The notes below the pieces were generated by a model. That model was not told the DNA's origin. It worked only from the letters and a program-made list of their open reading frames with translations, and did not search any database. The position numbers were made by a program, and so were the translations under genes. DNA of 33,758 bases from Geobacter sp. (GTDB taxonomy: Bacteria; Desulfobacterota; Desulfuromonadia; Geobacterales; Geobacteraceae): NCBI GenBank assembly GCA_003857395.1, contig RPRC01000103.1:1-33758 (forward strand). The letters are read 5' to 3'. Every line of letters starts with the position of its first letter. Within the stretch, counting starts at the first letter, position 1. Of this stretch, positions 8,253 to 16,776 are shown in pieces.

Positions 8253-9242
8253 ATGAAAAAAGTATTTGTTACCGGAGCCACCGGTTTTATCGGGGCAAGT
8301 CTGGCACGGGAACTGGTAGTGATGGGCTGTGAAGTCAGGGCTCTCGTCAGGCCAGAATCGGATCGTAAAAACCTCGCAGGGCTTGATATCGAGTTCTGGG
8401 AAGGTGATCTTCGGGATGAGGTCTCCCTGGCAAATGGACTTGCAGGATGCGACACACTCTTCCACGCAGCGGCAGACTACCGCCTCTGGACCCGTGACCC
8501 TGCATCCATGTATGCCGTTAATGTGGAAGGAACACGCTCAATCCTCCAGGCAGCTCTCAAAAGGAATCTGTCCAAGGTCGTCTACACCAGCAGTGTCGGT
8601 ACACTCGGCAACCCGGGCGACGGAACTCCTGGAACGGAAGAAACTCCCGTATCCTTCGCCGACATGGTTGGCCACTATAAGAAGAGCAAGTTCCTTGCCG
8701 AACAAGTAGCCGAAAGTTTCCTTGGGCTTGGGTTGCCCTTGGTCATCGTAAACCCTTCTACTCCCGTTGGACAACTTGATATCAAGCCGACACCTACCGG
8801 TAAAATTATCGTCGATTTCCTTAACCGGAAAATGCCCGCCTATCTGGATACTGGTCTCAACCTGATAGATGTACAAGATTGCGCAAAAGGGCATATACTT
8901 GCCGCCATGCACGGGCGCATTGGCGAAAAGTATATCCTCGGCAACGAAAATATGACGTTGAAACATATTTTCAGCCTGCTGGAGGAGATTTCCGGTTTAC
9001 CGGCACCAAGAGTGAAACTTCCCTACACCCCCATCCTTCTTGCAGCCTACATCAATGAAGGGATCTCCAAGCTCACCAGAAGAGAGCCACTCATCCCCTT
9101 GGCTGGGGTACAAATGGCAGGCAAACTGATGTTTTTCGATTCCGCGAAGGCAATCCGTGAGCTCAAACTGCCACAGCGACCAGTCAAAAACGCACTGAAA
9201 AATGCGGTGGACTGGTTCCGAAACGAAGGATACGCCCGGTAA
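8253..9242 (+). CDS. hpnA: Hopanoid-associated sugar epimerase HpnA
   Basis: Extended short-chain dehydrogenase/reductase of the NAD-dependent epimerase family, about 329 residues. The dinucleotide-binding loop is GATGFIG (8-14), and the catalytic pair YxxxK is Y142/K146 with a preceding TSS (112-114). HpnA is regularly found beside shc and hpnH, but its exact reaction on the hopanoid side chain is unsettled. I chose the ATG at 8253 because the nucleotide-binding strand KKVFVTGATG must begin near the N-terminus; the open frame starts 45 bp earlier without family support. The ribosome site is weak (purine-rich AAAGA), consistent with translation following shc. Confidence 0.9.
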   Translation: MKKVFVTGATGFIGASLARELVVMGCEVRALVRPESDRKNLAGLDIEFWEGDLRDEVSLANGLAGCDTLFHAAADYRLWTRDPASMYAVNVEGTRSILQAALKRNLSKVVYTSSVGTLGNPGDGTPGTEETPVSFADMVGHYKKSKFLAEQVAESFLGLGLPLVIVNPSTPVGQLDIKPTPTGKIIVDFLNRKMPAYLDTGLNLIDVQDCAKGHILAAMHGRIGEKYILGNENMTLKHIFSLLEEISGLPAPRVKLPYTPILLAAYINEGISKLTRREPLIPLAGVQMAGKLMFFDSAKAIRELKLPQRPVKNALKNAVDWFRNEGYAR

Positions 9243-9358
9243 AGGCATGACCCCCTTTTTCAAACGACTGGTAGACTAAGGTTTGCTTTCTTAGTACAAT
9301 CGTATACACTTTTAACTTTGTTCGTATCTATTACCTTGAATCTCATCGGGAGTCATTC

Positions 9359-11272
9359 ATGTACCCACTCCTCGAAAATATAAACAGCCCTGCGGACCTG
9401 AAGCTTCTGAATAATGAAGAACTTGTCACGCTGGCCGAAGAAATCCGCGGGTTTCTTTTAAAAACCGTCTCCTTAACAGGCGGACATCTTGCGTCAAATC
9501 TCGGCTGCGTGGAACTTACCCTTGCAATCCACTACTGCTTCGATTCTCCGAGAGACAAAATCATCTGGGATGTGGGACATCAGGCGTATACCCACAAAAT
9601 TCTCACCGGCCGGAAAGACAGCTTTCATACGCAGCGTCAATATAAAGGACTCAGCGGTTTTCCTAATCGTAGCGAATCCCCCCACGACGCCTTCGGGGCA
9701 GGCCACTCATCGACATCAATTTCAGCAGGCCTTGGCATGGCAACGGCAAACAGCCTTCTCGCCAGAAACAGTAAGGTGATTTCCATTATTGGTGATGGAT
9801 CATTGACAGGAGGTCTTGCTTTTGAAGGCCTGAATCAGGCCGGTCACCTGGGCAAAAACCTCGTCGTGATTCTCAATGACAACGATATGTCCATCTCTAA
9901 AAATGTCGGCGCCTTTTCTTCCTTCATCTCCCGGAAACTGACCGGAAAATATTTCCGTGACTTAAAAAGGGAAATGCAATCACTCTTGAAAGCGATCCCC
10001 GCGATCGGGACAAACATCCTCCATTTCGCCAAAAAAGCTGAAAATTCGCTGAAAGGCTTTCTCACACCAGGAAGCCTTTTTGAGGCCCTCGGGTTTGACT
10101 ATGTTGGTCCCATAAATGGCCATGACCTTCCCCAGTTGATCGATGTTTTGAGAAATTGCCAGTCCGTCGAAGGCCCCATTCTGATCCACATCATGACTAA
10201 AAAAGGGAAGGGTTATCTGCCTGCGGAGAAAGAACCTGATATTTTCCATGGTATTGGCCCCTTTGACATAGAGACCGGAACGCTAAAAGCCAAACCTTCC
10301 TCCTCAAAGTCTTACACTGCCGTTTTCGGCCAGACAATGGTTCGGCTTGCCGAAGAAGATGACAAAATTATCGCTATTACTGCAGCGATGCCCGATGGAA
10401 CGGGGCTTTCCTCGTTTGCTCACACTTTTCCCGAACGATTTTTCGACGTGGGAATCGCTGAGCAGCACGCTCTGACCTTTGCAGCAGGTTTGGCTGCCGA
10501 AGGTTTTCGTCCGGTTGCCGCAATCTATTCGACATTCGCCCAGAGAGCCTACGACCAGGTATTTCACGACATTTGTCTCCAGAAGCTTCCGGTGACACTT
10601 GCCCTTGATCGAGGTGGACTGGTGGGTGACGACGGTCCCACTCACCATGGTGTTTTCGACATCTCGTTTCTGCGACATTTTCCCGAAATGACTGTTATGG
10701 CACCTAAAGATGAGAACGAGCTGCAGCACATGGTCAAGACGGCAGTGTATTCCAACCGTCCAATTTCCCTTAGATATCCTCGCGGTACAGGATACGGTGT
10801 CACCATGGATAAAAGTCCCGTTGTCCTTGAGATCGGCAAAGGTGAGATTCTGGCAGAAGGCAGCGATCTGGCAATAATTGCAATCGGAGCCACGGTTTAT
10901 CCGGCCCTTGACGCAGCAAAACTACTCGCTGAACAAGGAATCAGCGCCATGGTCTTGAATGCCCGCTTCGTCAAGCCGCTGGACCATGACTTGATCCTCC
11001 AGGTTGTGCGCCGTACAGGCGTTCTCCTAACTGTTGAAGAAAACGCCCTGGCAGGCGGATTCGGAAGCGCAGTTCTGGAGCTCCTTGAAGCAGAAGGAAT
11101 CACCGGCATCAAGGTAAAGAGAATCGGCATCCCCGATCATTTCATCGAACACGGTAGCCAGACTCAACTGCGTGAAAATCTCTGCATCGACGCGCACGGC
11201 ATTGCCGATGTCGCAGGAACACTTCTTTCCCGTAAAGAAAGAGCTGCCGCCCCATTTGTTCGGGTCATATAG
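9359..11272 (+). CDS. dxs: 1-deoxy-D-xylulose-5-phosphate synthase
   Basis: Cytoplasmic thiamine-diphosphate enzyme condensing pyruvate with glyceraldehyde 3-phosphate, first step of the MEP isoprenoid pathway. 637 residues, close to the usual 620-640. The ThDP-Mg motif is GDG (145-147) with NDN (173-175). The residue activating the cofactor is E368 within GIAEQHA, and [15 protein letters not shown] lies around 417-431. The C-terminal transketolase-like domain is complete. GGGAG precedes the ATG by about 7 bases. Its position between hpnA and hpnH suggests a dedicated copy that raises precursor flow to hopanoids; whether the genome has a second dxs cannot be seen here. Confidence 0.96.
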   Translation: MYPLLENINSPADLKLLNNEELVTLAEEIRGFLLKTVSLTGGHLASNLGCVELTLAIHYCFDSPRDKIIWDVGHQAYTHKILTGRKDSFHTQRQYKGLSGFPNRSESPHDAFGAGHSSTSISAGLGMATANSLLARNSKVISIIGDGSLTGGLAFEGLNQAGHLGKNLVVILNDNDMSISKNVGAFSSFISRKLTGKYFRDLKREMQSLLKAIPAIGTNILHFAKKAENSLKGFLTPGSLFEALGFDYVGPINGHDLPQLIDVLRNCQSVEGPILIHIMTKKGKGYLPAEKEPDIFHGIGPFDIETGTLKAKPSSSKSYTAVFGQTMVRLAEEDDKIIAITAAMPDGTGLSSFAHTFPERFFDVGIAEQHALTFAAGLAAEGFRPVAAIYSTFAQRAYDQVFHDICLQKLPVTLALDRGGLVGDDGPTHHGVFDISFLRHFPEMTVMAPKDENELQHMVKTAVYSNRPISLRYPRGTGYGVTMDKSPVVLEIGKGEILAEGSDLAIIAIGATVYPALDAAKLLAEQGISAMVLNARFVKPLDHDLILQVVRRTGVLLTVEENALAGGFGSAVLELLEAEGITGIKVKRIGIPDHFIEHGSQTQLRENLCIDAHGIADVAGTLLSRKERAAAPFVRVI

Positions 11273-11460
11273 CCTGCCCGATCCCCTTGTCAATTCTTTG
11301 CTGTCTTTGGCACAGCCCTTTCCTTGCGGGAGGTGGGGCCGATACGCAGCAGCCTCGTATCAGCGCCCGAATGCCCGCGAGGATATACATTTGCTGCCAG
11401 ATTGACGGGCTGGATAAACAGGTACTGCTGAACTACTATTGCTGAAAGGAACAGAAATCA

Positions 11461-12459
11461 ATGCGTTTTCCCCTGAAATTAAATATGGATCTGACAAAAT
11501 ATATCCTCTCCAACAAGCTAAGAAAGATTGAGAAATTTCCGCTGGTCCTCATGCTGGAGCCAACGCATCTCTGCAACCTCGCCTGCTCCGGATGTGGACG
11601 TATCCGGGAATACGCAGAGACGCTAGCGGAAGAAATGTCGCTCGAAGAGTGCCTGCACTCCGTTGACGAATGTCCTGCCCCCGTTGTCACGATCACCGGC
11701 GGCGAGCCGTTTCTCTATACACATATCCATGAACTTATCGAAAAAGTTCTGGACCGAGGGAAACACATCTATCTCTGTACCAATGGACTTCTGCTGGAAG
11801 ATGCCTTGGATACGATGCGGCCCCACCCGAATTTCACCCTTAACGTACACATGGATGGTCAGGAAGCAACCCACGACCGGATCCTTGAGCAGAAAGGCGC
11901 CTTCTCGACAGCTATCTCTGCGATCCGCAAAGCAAAGCAACTTGGTTTCCGCCTCTGCACCAACACAACTATCTTCAAGGAAACCGACCTGGGAGAGATT
12001 GATGGCCTCTTCACTCTCCTCACGGACATCGGAGTTGACGGTTTTCTCGTCGCACCTGGCTTCGGTTACGAGGCCGTGGGAGAGAAGCTTTTCCTGGAGC
12101 GCCGCGATATCGAACACAAGTTCCGTGATGTTTTCGAGATGAGCAAAAGGCACCGTTTCCTCTCTACACCCATGTATTTGCGTTTTCTTATGGGTGACAA
12201 ACATCTGGAATGCACGCCTTGGGGGAACCCGACCCGCAACACCCAGGGTTGGAAAGCTCCCTGCTATCTCATTACCGATGCCCACTACCCTACTTTCCAG
12301 GAAATGATGAATAAAACCGAATGGGAAAAATATGGTGTCGGCAAAGACGAACGCTGCGCGCAGTGCATGATGCACTGCGGATTCGAGCCATCCGTTGTCC
12401 GGGAAATGGGTAAGAACTGGCGGGATATGTGGGAAATGATTGTTTGGAACCTGTCGTAG
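11461..12459 (+). CDS. hpnH: Adenosylhopane synthase, radical SAM protein HpnH
   Basis: Radical SAM enzyme that joins the 5'-deoxyadenosyl radical to hopene to make adenosylhopane, the first side-chain step for extended hopanoids. 332 residues. The cluster motif CNLACSGC supplies C38, C42 and C45 (CX3CX2C), and the SAM-binding GGEP is at 80-83. A C-terminal domain with further cysteines (CAQCMMHCG) is typical of HpnH. The ATG is preceded by AAAGGAA. The 188-bp gap before it (11273-11460) has no gene or clear promoter. A strong terminator follows. HpnG, which would process adenosylhopane, is not in the window. Confidence 0.94.
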   Translation: MRFPLKLNMDLTKYILSNKLRKIEKFPLVLMLEPTHLCNLACSGCGRIREYAETLAEEMSLEECLHSVDECPAPVVTITGGEPFLYTHIHELIEKVLDRGKHIYLCTNGLLLEDALDTMRPHPNFTLNVHMDGQEATHDRILEQKGAFSTAISAIRKAKQLGFRLCTNTTIFKETDLGEIDGLFTLLTDIGVDGFLVAPGFGYEAVGEKLFLERRDIEHKFRDVFEMSKRHRFLSTPMYLRFLMGDKHLECTPWGNPTRNTQGWKAPCYLITDAHYPTFQEMMNKTEWEKYGVGKDERCAQCMMHCGFEPSVVREMGKNWRDMWEMIVWNLS

Positions 12460-12482
12460 GCAATCCTCTCCCCCATGCAGAA

Positions 12483-12530
12483 TAAACAATAAAGCGGCCC
12501 TGGCATACGTCTGGACCGTTTTATTGTTTA
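12483..12530. terminator. Bidirectional terminator between hpnH and nth
   Basis: TAAACAATAAA (12483-12493) pairs with TTTATTGTTTA (12520-12530), and the inner GCGGCCC/TGGACCGT arms extend the stem to about 18 bp with one or two wobble pairs. A-rich and T-rich flanks serve both strands, as expected between convergent genes. Confidence 0.88.
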
Positions 12531-12596
12531 ATGGGCATGTCTTTCCTCCTTAGACCAAAAGGAGGGAGAGGTCAGTGTAAATTCGATGACGTTGCT

Positions 12597-13253
12597 TTAG
12601 CGAAACTTCGCCACACCTACACGATCACACATCTCCACGAGCAGACAACGGGAACATTTCGGAGAGATGGGAGTACAGTGATTCTGGCCGAAGGTCACAA
12701 GGAGATCATTGATACGTAGCCAGTACTGCCGGGGAAGTTTCTTCCGCAAGGCAAACTCTGTTTCCTCAGGAGTTTTGGTTGACACATAGCCCCATCGGTT
12801 GCAAATACGGTGTACATGCGTATCAACGCAGATGCCCTCCTTACCGAAACCGAGAGTTACCACAAGATTGGCCGTTTTCCGCCCAACCCCCTTCAGTTTC
12901 AACAATTCTTCGAGGTCTTCGGGCACTTTCCCCTGATAGCTGCTGAGAAGTGTTCTGCAGATGCTCAGGATCGTGACCGTCTTGTTCCGGTAAAATCCGA
13001 CCGGGTAGATCGCCTGCTCAATTTCATCCGGTAAAAGTTCCACCATCTTCTCAGGTGTGTCGGCCAGCGAGAAAAGTCTTGCGGAAGCGGGCCCTGTTGT
13101 CCTGTCCTGGGTCCGCAGAGAAAGGAGACAGGAAACAAGGACCTTGAAAGGGTCCCCTTCTCGTTGGGAAACAATGGTAACCGCAGGAGTCTCCCAGTTA
13201 CGAACCGCTTCAGTGAGTATCTCCATAGCGTCATGAATCTGTCCTGAGTTCAT
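12597..13253 (-). CDS. nth: Endonuclease III (DNA glycosylase/AP lyase)
   Basis: Base-excision repair enzyme that removes oxidised pyrimidines and nicks the abasic site. 218 residues. The helix-hairpin-helix is LKGVGRKTA (120-128) with catalytic K126, and the catalytic aspartate is D144 in CVDTHV. The [4Fe-4S] loop has C193, C200, C203 and C209 in the canonical CX6CX2CX5C spacing. The start ATG (13253) follows a G-rich GAGGGTGGGGGG leader. It is convergent with hpnH and divergent from the PHP gene, so it is probably monocistronic. Confidence 0.95.
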   Translation of the reverse strand: MNSGQIHDAMEILTEAVRNWETPAVTIVSQREGDPFKVLVSCLLSLRTQDRTTGPASARLFSLADTPEKMVELLPDEIEQAIYPVGFYRNKTVTILSICRTLLSSYQGKVPEDLEELLKLKGVGRKTANLVVTLGFGKEGICVDTHVHRICNRWGYVSTKTPEETEFALRKKLPRQYWLRINDLLVTFGQNHCTPISPKCSRCLLVEMCDRVGVAKFR

Positions 13254-13402
13254 CCCCCCACCCTCGCACCGTTAAGATATAGAGATTGTAGCGGAAGAAC
13301 CCTCCTAACTGCAAAGGTTAAATCCCGGCTAGCCGTTTCAGCGGTTGAAGATTGTCACTTTCTCCCTTATACTGAAAGAAACTTGTCGGATCAGGACTTA
13401 TC

Positions 13403-14275
13403 ATGAAAAAATATGTAGATCTCCATATTCACACCTTTCACTCTGACGGCTGTTACTCGCCTTCGCAGGTTGTGTCAATGGCGGCGGAGAAAGGTTTGAA
13501 AGCTATCGCCATAGCCGACCACGATTCTGTTTCCGGCGTTGAAGAAGCCATGGCAAGGGGGTCCCAGCTTGAAGTCGAGGTGGTGCCAGCAGTTGAGCTT
13601 TCCATCGGCTTCCGTGATTATCATGACATACATCTGCTGGGATATTACATTGACCATCAGGACAAGTCCTTCACCAGCAGGCTTTTGGAATTTCGCAAAG
13701 CTCGTGATTTACGTGGAAAGGCGATAGTTGAGAAAATCAACAACAAGCTGGCCTCCGAGCACAAACACGGTATCTCGTATGATGAACTGGTCGATACTGC
13801 ACAAGAATCTCTCGGACGTCTCCACATTGCCCGCTTACTTGTGGAGCGGGGCCAGGCGCGTAATGTTCAAGATGCTTTTGTTCGCTATGTATTGCCCTGC
13901 AATGTTCCAAAACGCTGTTTTCCTCTCCAGGAAGCTCTGAACGAAATCGCAAGAATTGGCGGAGTGTCTGTACTGGCACATCCGCAAAGCATTTCCGATG
14001 ACAGAAGAGTTTTGAATTCACTAATCAGGGAAATGAAACAGATGGGGCTTGACGGCATAGAAGTCTACAACAATTTGTGCTACAAAGACGATATGATTTT
14101 TCTGGAGAGTCTCTGCAAGGAGCTCGATCTCGCCAGGACAGGCGGATCAGACTTTCATGGCTACGAAGATGACGTGCAGATCGGTATCGGGAGGGGAGCT
14201 CTTGCTGTTGCGTACCACCTTCTTGAGCCGCTTAAATCGATTGCAGCTTCAAGGGGCGAACAGGCAACTCCTTGA
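13403..14275 (+). CDS. PHP-domain phosphoesterase (RNase AM/YciV family)
   Basis: Metal-dependent phosphoesterase of the polymerase-and-histidinol-phosphatase fold, 290 residues. The metal-binding motifs run in order: DLHIHT (H8, H10) with SDG, ADHD (39-41), PAVELS, HLLGYY, the late LAHPQ and GGSDFHG. This is the layout of YciV/TrpH proteins, which hydrolyse 3',5'-nucleotide bisphosphates or act as 5'-3' exonucleases on short RNA. The exact substrate here is inferred. AGGA lies seven bases before the ATG. A small hairpin follows the stop codon and a small helical gene is next on the same strand. Confidence 0.85.
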   Translation: MKKYVDLHIHTFHSDGCYSPSQVVSMAAEKGLKAIAIADHDSVSGVEEAMARGSQLEVEVVPAVELSIGFRDYHDIHLLGYYIDHQDKSFTSRLLEFRKARDLRGKAIVEKINNKLASEHKHGISYDELVDTAQESLGRLHIARLLVERGQARNVQDAFVRYVLPCNVPKRCFPLQEALNEIARIGGVSVLAHPQSISDDRRVLNSLIREMKQMGLDGIEVYNNLCYKDDMIFLESLCKELDLARTGGSDFHGYEDDVQIGIGRGALAVAYHLLEPLKSIAASRGEQATP

Positions 14276-14279
14276 GATA

Positions 14280-14304
14280 ATAGTTTCCCCCGCAAGGGAG
14301 CTAT
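14280..14304 (+). other. Short hairpin after the PHP gene
   Basis: ATAGTTTCCC and GGGAGCTAT pair around CCGCAA with one unpaired base. There is no T tract, so it is not a classic terminator; it may slow decay or influence the next small gene. Confidence 0.35.
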
Positions 14305-14374
14305 CCGATGCCACAACACTGGGTGTGAGTTCCTAATCTCCGGTTTGAGTCCAGACATTCTAATGGGTAGAAAA

Positions 14375-14599
14375 ATGGCAGACGCACGCGAAGTTTTAGA
14401 AACGATGAAACAGGTAGCAAAGATCCGCATTGAAATGCTGAAGGAAGGGACTACCTTCCACAGCAAAAGTAAGCAGGCATATTACCTGAAGGAATACGAA
14501 GGAAAGTTGCGCGAGATCGAGGAACTGATCCGCCGAATGAATATTCGGCTGGTGTATAGCAAGGGGGCTCGCGAGGATGAAAAGCCCCCTGAATGCTGA
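14375..14599 (+). CDS. Small charged helical protein, unknown function
   Basis: I do not recognise the family. The product has about 74 residues, is rich in Lys, Glu and Arg, and looks largely alpha-helical, possibly coiled-coil (for example YLKEYEGKLREIEELIRRMN). No signal peptide or membrane segment is visible. The start is uncertain: the ATG at 14375 has GGGTAG four bases upstream, while an ATG at 14363 and a TTG at 14345 have no ribosome site. It follows the PHP gene by 99 bp on the same strand and may be co-transcribed with it. It is convergent with the MglA-like gene, and no terminator is visible in 14600-14741. Confidence 0.5.
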   Translation: MADAREVLETMKQVAKIRIEMLKEGTTFHSKSKQAYYLKEYEGKLREIEELIRRMNIRLVYSKGAREDEKPPEC

Positions 14600-14741
14600 A
14601 GCTACTGCCACAGATATTTATTCCCGACGTCCCATTCCCAGGTAGCGCACGCAACCGGTCTCGATCGTACGCGCCTCCCTCAGATTAATCCTCTCAAATC
14701 GAAAGCCAGAGAAAAACATCATCCCAGGAAGTTATTGCTCT

Positions 14742-15857
14742 CTACTCGAAACCAAGAGAAAGGGTGAGACACGTTCTTTTTTCTTTATCGGCATATCGAA
14801 TCACGAGAGGCAGTCGGTAACGACCATCACCTAAAGATTCAAGTATTCCGTCGAGGGCTATTTCAGGCTGAGGTTCTTCGGATACATTTCCCGCAATCCC
14901 GACAGGGGGCGAAAATGCACTGGACCAAGACGCCGGCTCTGGCTCCTCGAAGCTTTCGGCTACAGTGCCGGCCAGGTCCTCTTCCTCCATATCAAGGGGC
15001 AGAGCCTGATCGGCTGTTTCTACAGGTTCATATCCCGTCGTTCCCTCAGATTCGAAAGACACCGCCGGTTCTTCCTCCGGCAAAATCTCCTGCACTGCAA
15101 AACCTTCGTTCGTAGAAAGAGGCACGTCCTCAACAGCCGGCTCCTGGTCGCCACTCTCTTCAGAACTGGCAGATAACGCTGCAAGCTCCGGACTTTCCTC
15201 CTGTTCCTGTGCAGCATACGCAGACTGTTCTGGCTCCTCAGCAACGACAGAAGGTTGCGCCTCCTCTCCAAGGGGTGTGTCACGAAGCTTCTGGAGAATC
15301 ATCTTTACCATTTCTGAAAGAGTTGGCAGGACACCTTCAGCTGAGCGAGCAGCAGCCGGCACCGACAAAACATCTCCTGTATCCAGCAGGTTTTTCATGT
15401 CCTCAGGAGTCATTGCTCCAGAGAGGTCTTTTTTGTTAAGCTGGAAGATGCAGGGAATGTCCTCCAGGTTGGTGCTGTGAACAGCAAGAGACTCCTTAAG
15501 CCCCTCAAGGCTTCTGCGATTTTCCAACATCCTTGTCGGATCCATGTCCGCAACAAAAACGATACCGTCAACACCCTTGAGGACATTCCGCCAAATCGCA
15601 TCGTCAACAACTTCTCCCGGAACGGTGTAGATGTGAAAATGGAGGCTAAAATCCTTGATCCCTGCCAGTTCCGGCCGCATAAAGTCGAAGAAAACCATCC
15701 TGCCGCTCGGGGTGTTCAAGAATTTGAATTTTCCCCGGTACTCAGGCTTGAGTTTGTTGTAAATAAACTCAAGGTTGGTTGTCTTTCCAGCCTTAGCAGG
15801 GCCGTAGTAGACAATCTTTGCATGTATTTCTTTTTTCGCATCATTAATCAGAGCCAT
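14742..15857 (-). CDS. MglA-like small GTPase with acidic tail, altered catalytic residues
   Basis: Residues 1 to about 195 align by eye with MglA, the Ras-like polarity GTPase of Myxococcus and relatives. The P-loop is GPAKAGKTT (19-27), switch II is TVPGE (78-82), and the guanine motif is NKKD (141-144). Two catalytic positions differ from remembered MglA: switch-I Thr54 is Met (SGRMVFF, Arg53 kept), and catalytic Gln82 is Glu. Hydrolysis or GTPase-activator dependence should therefore be altered. From about 197 to 340 the chain is a Glu/Ser/Pro-rich acidic linker, and the last 40 residues form a small beta-rich end (DGRYRLPLVIRY). Most MglA proteins have about 195 residues and lack these parts. 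It lies 11 bp after the HEAT-like gene and is the last gene of the run. Confidence 0.85.
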   Translation of the reverse strand: MALINDAKKEIHAKIVYYGPAKAGKTTNLEFIYNKLKPEYRGKFKFLNTPSGRMVFFDFMRPELAGIKDFSLHFHIYTVPGEVVDDAIWRNVLKGVDGIVFVADMDPTRMLENRRSLEGLKESLAVHSTNLEDIPCIFQLNKKDLSGAMTPEDMKNLLDTGDVLSVPAAARSAEGVLPTLSEMVKMILQKLRDTPLGEEAQPSVVAEEPEQSAYAAQEQEESPELAALSASSEESGDQEPAVEDVPLSTNEGFAVQEILPEEEPAVSFESEGTTGYEPVETADQALPLDMEEEDLAGTVAESFEEPEPASWSSAFSPPVGIAGNVSEEPQPEIALDGILESLGDGRYRLPLVIRYADKEKRTCLTLSLGFE

Positions 15858-15868
15858 GGGAAGCCTCC

Positions 15869-16771
15869 CTATTTCTCTTTCGCTTTATTCATCAACAATC
15901 GCCTTGCCTGTGTTGCAATAATCGAAGAAACATTTTTACTTTTTGCCAGCAACCCCAGGTCCTTGCTCGTAAGTCCGGAGAGAAACCGCAGCGTATGATG
16001 AATGGGGGCCTTGGAATTTTCCACCAGAGATTTTCTGATCTGATAGTTCTTGGTCCATTCCTTGTTATTACAAATCTCACGAAGAATATCATCATTATTT
16101 AACTGGCACTTGGTGATAATCAATACTTCGCCATCCGTGATACGGGGGTTCTTGATAACAGATCCGGAAACCAGCTTGTTCTTGTCCTTGACAAGGAGCA
16201 TCCTCCATTCTTTGTCGCCAGTCAAGGCCATCTTTATTTTTTCGGATACCCCCATTTCCATGGCAAGCTGATAGGTGGATTTAAAAACTTCATCGCCGGC
16301 GGCGGCGTCCAGTTCTTCACCGGAGTTTTCTTCGCTTTCGTCGTCCTCGGGAGACTCTTCATCCGGACCAGTACTTGTGTCAGTATCATTGCTCGATTGA
16401 AGACAGTAATCGGCAAGAAGGCAGAGGGTCTCTTCATCCGCGACAGGGTTAAGAGAAATTATTTCCGCAACGATTGGATTCTTACCATGCAGCCTCGCAA
16501 GAAGCTGCAAAATTCTGGGATGAATGGACACATCAGCGCAAATTTCAACCAGGATTTGTTCAGAGAGACCTTGCAGTCCTGAAACAGCTGCATTTCTGAT
16601 TTCCGGATCAGGGTCCCGAGACAGAAAATACAGGACGACTGGAACTTCTGCAGAGATAAGCTCCGCCTCGCCATGAACAGCCTTCAGCTTCTCCAGCCTG
16701 GGCGTGTCTGGTTGCACGTAGCGAGCGGCATCCCGAGATATCTTGATTGTTGCTTTCCGCGAACTATTCAT
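15869..16771 (-). CDS. HEAT/leucine-rich-variant repeat-like protein
   Basis: 300 residues, no signal peptide, presumed cytoplasmic. Helical repeats are suggested in the first part (for example VLYFLSRDPDPEIRNAAVSG, a HEAT-like consensus) and again near 195-295 (SVIKNPRITDGEVLI and IRKSLVENSKAP). These repeats resemble the bacterial leucine-rich-repeat-variant type, where the phrase VVKNPxTP recurs. The middle (about 128-165) is a strongly acidic Asp/Glu/Ser linker. It is probably a protein-binding scaffold; partner unknown. It starts 5 bp after the SPOR gene and ends 11 bp before the MglA-like GTPase, so the three are almost certainly made together. Function is not established by anything I can recall. 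Confidence 0.7.
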   Translation of the reverse strand: MNSSRKATIKISRDAARYVQPDTPRLEKLKAVHGEAELISAEVPVVLYFLSRDPDPEIRNAAVSGLQGLSEQILVEICADVSIHPRILQLLARLHGKNPIVAEIISLNPVADEETLCLLADYCLQSSNDTDTSTGPDEESPEDDESEENSGEELDAAAGDEVFKSTYQLAMEMGVSEKIKMALTGDKEWRMLLVKDKNKLVSGSVIKNPRITDGEVLIITKCQLNNDDILREICNNKEWTKNYQIRKSLVENSKAPIHHTLRFLSGLTSKDLGLLAKSKNVSSIIATQARRLLMNKAKEK

Positions 16772-16776
16772 AATTT

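Noticed and set aside
11623..12489. 288-residue minus-strand open frame
   Set aside because: Antisense to hpnH with its radical SAM motif and runs into the terminator; a shadow frame.
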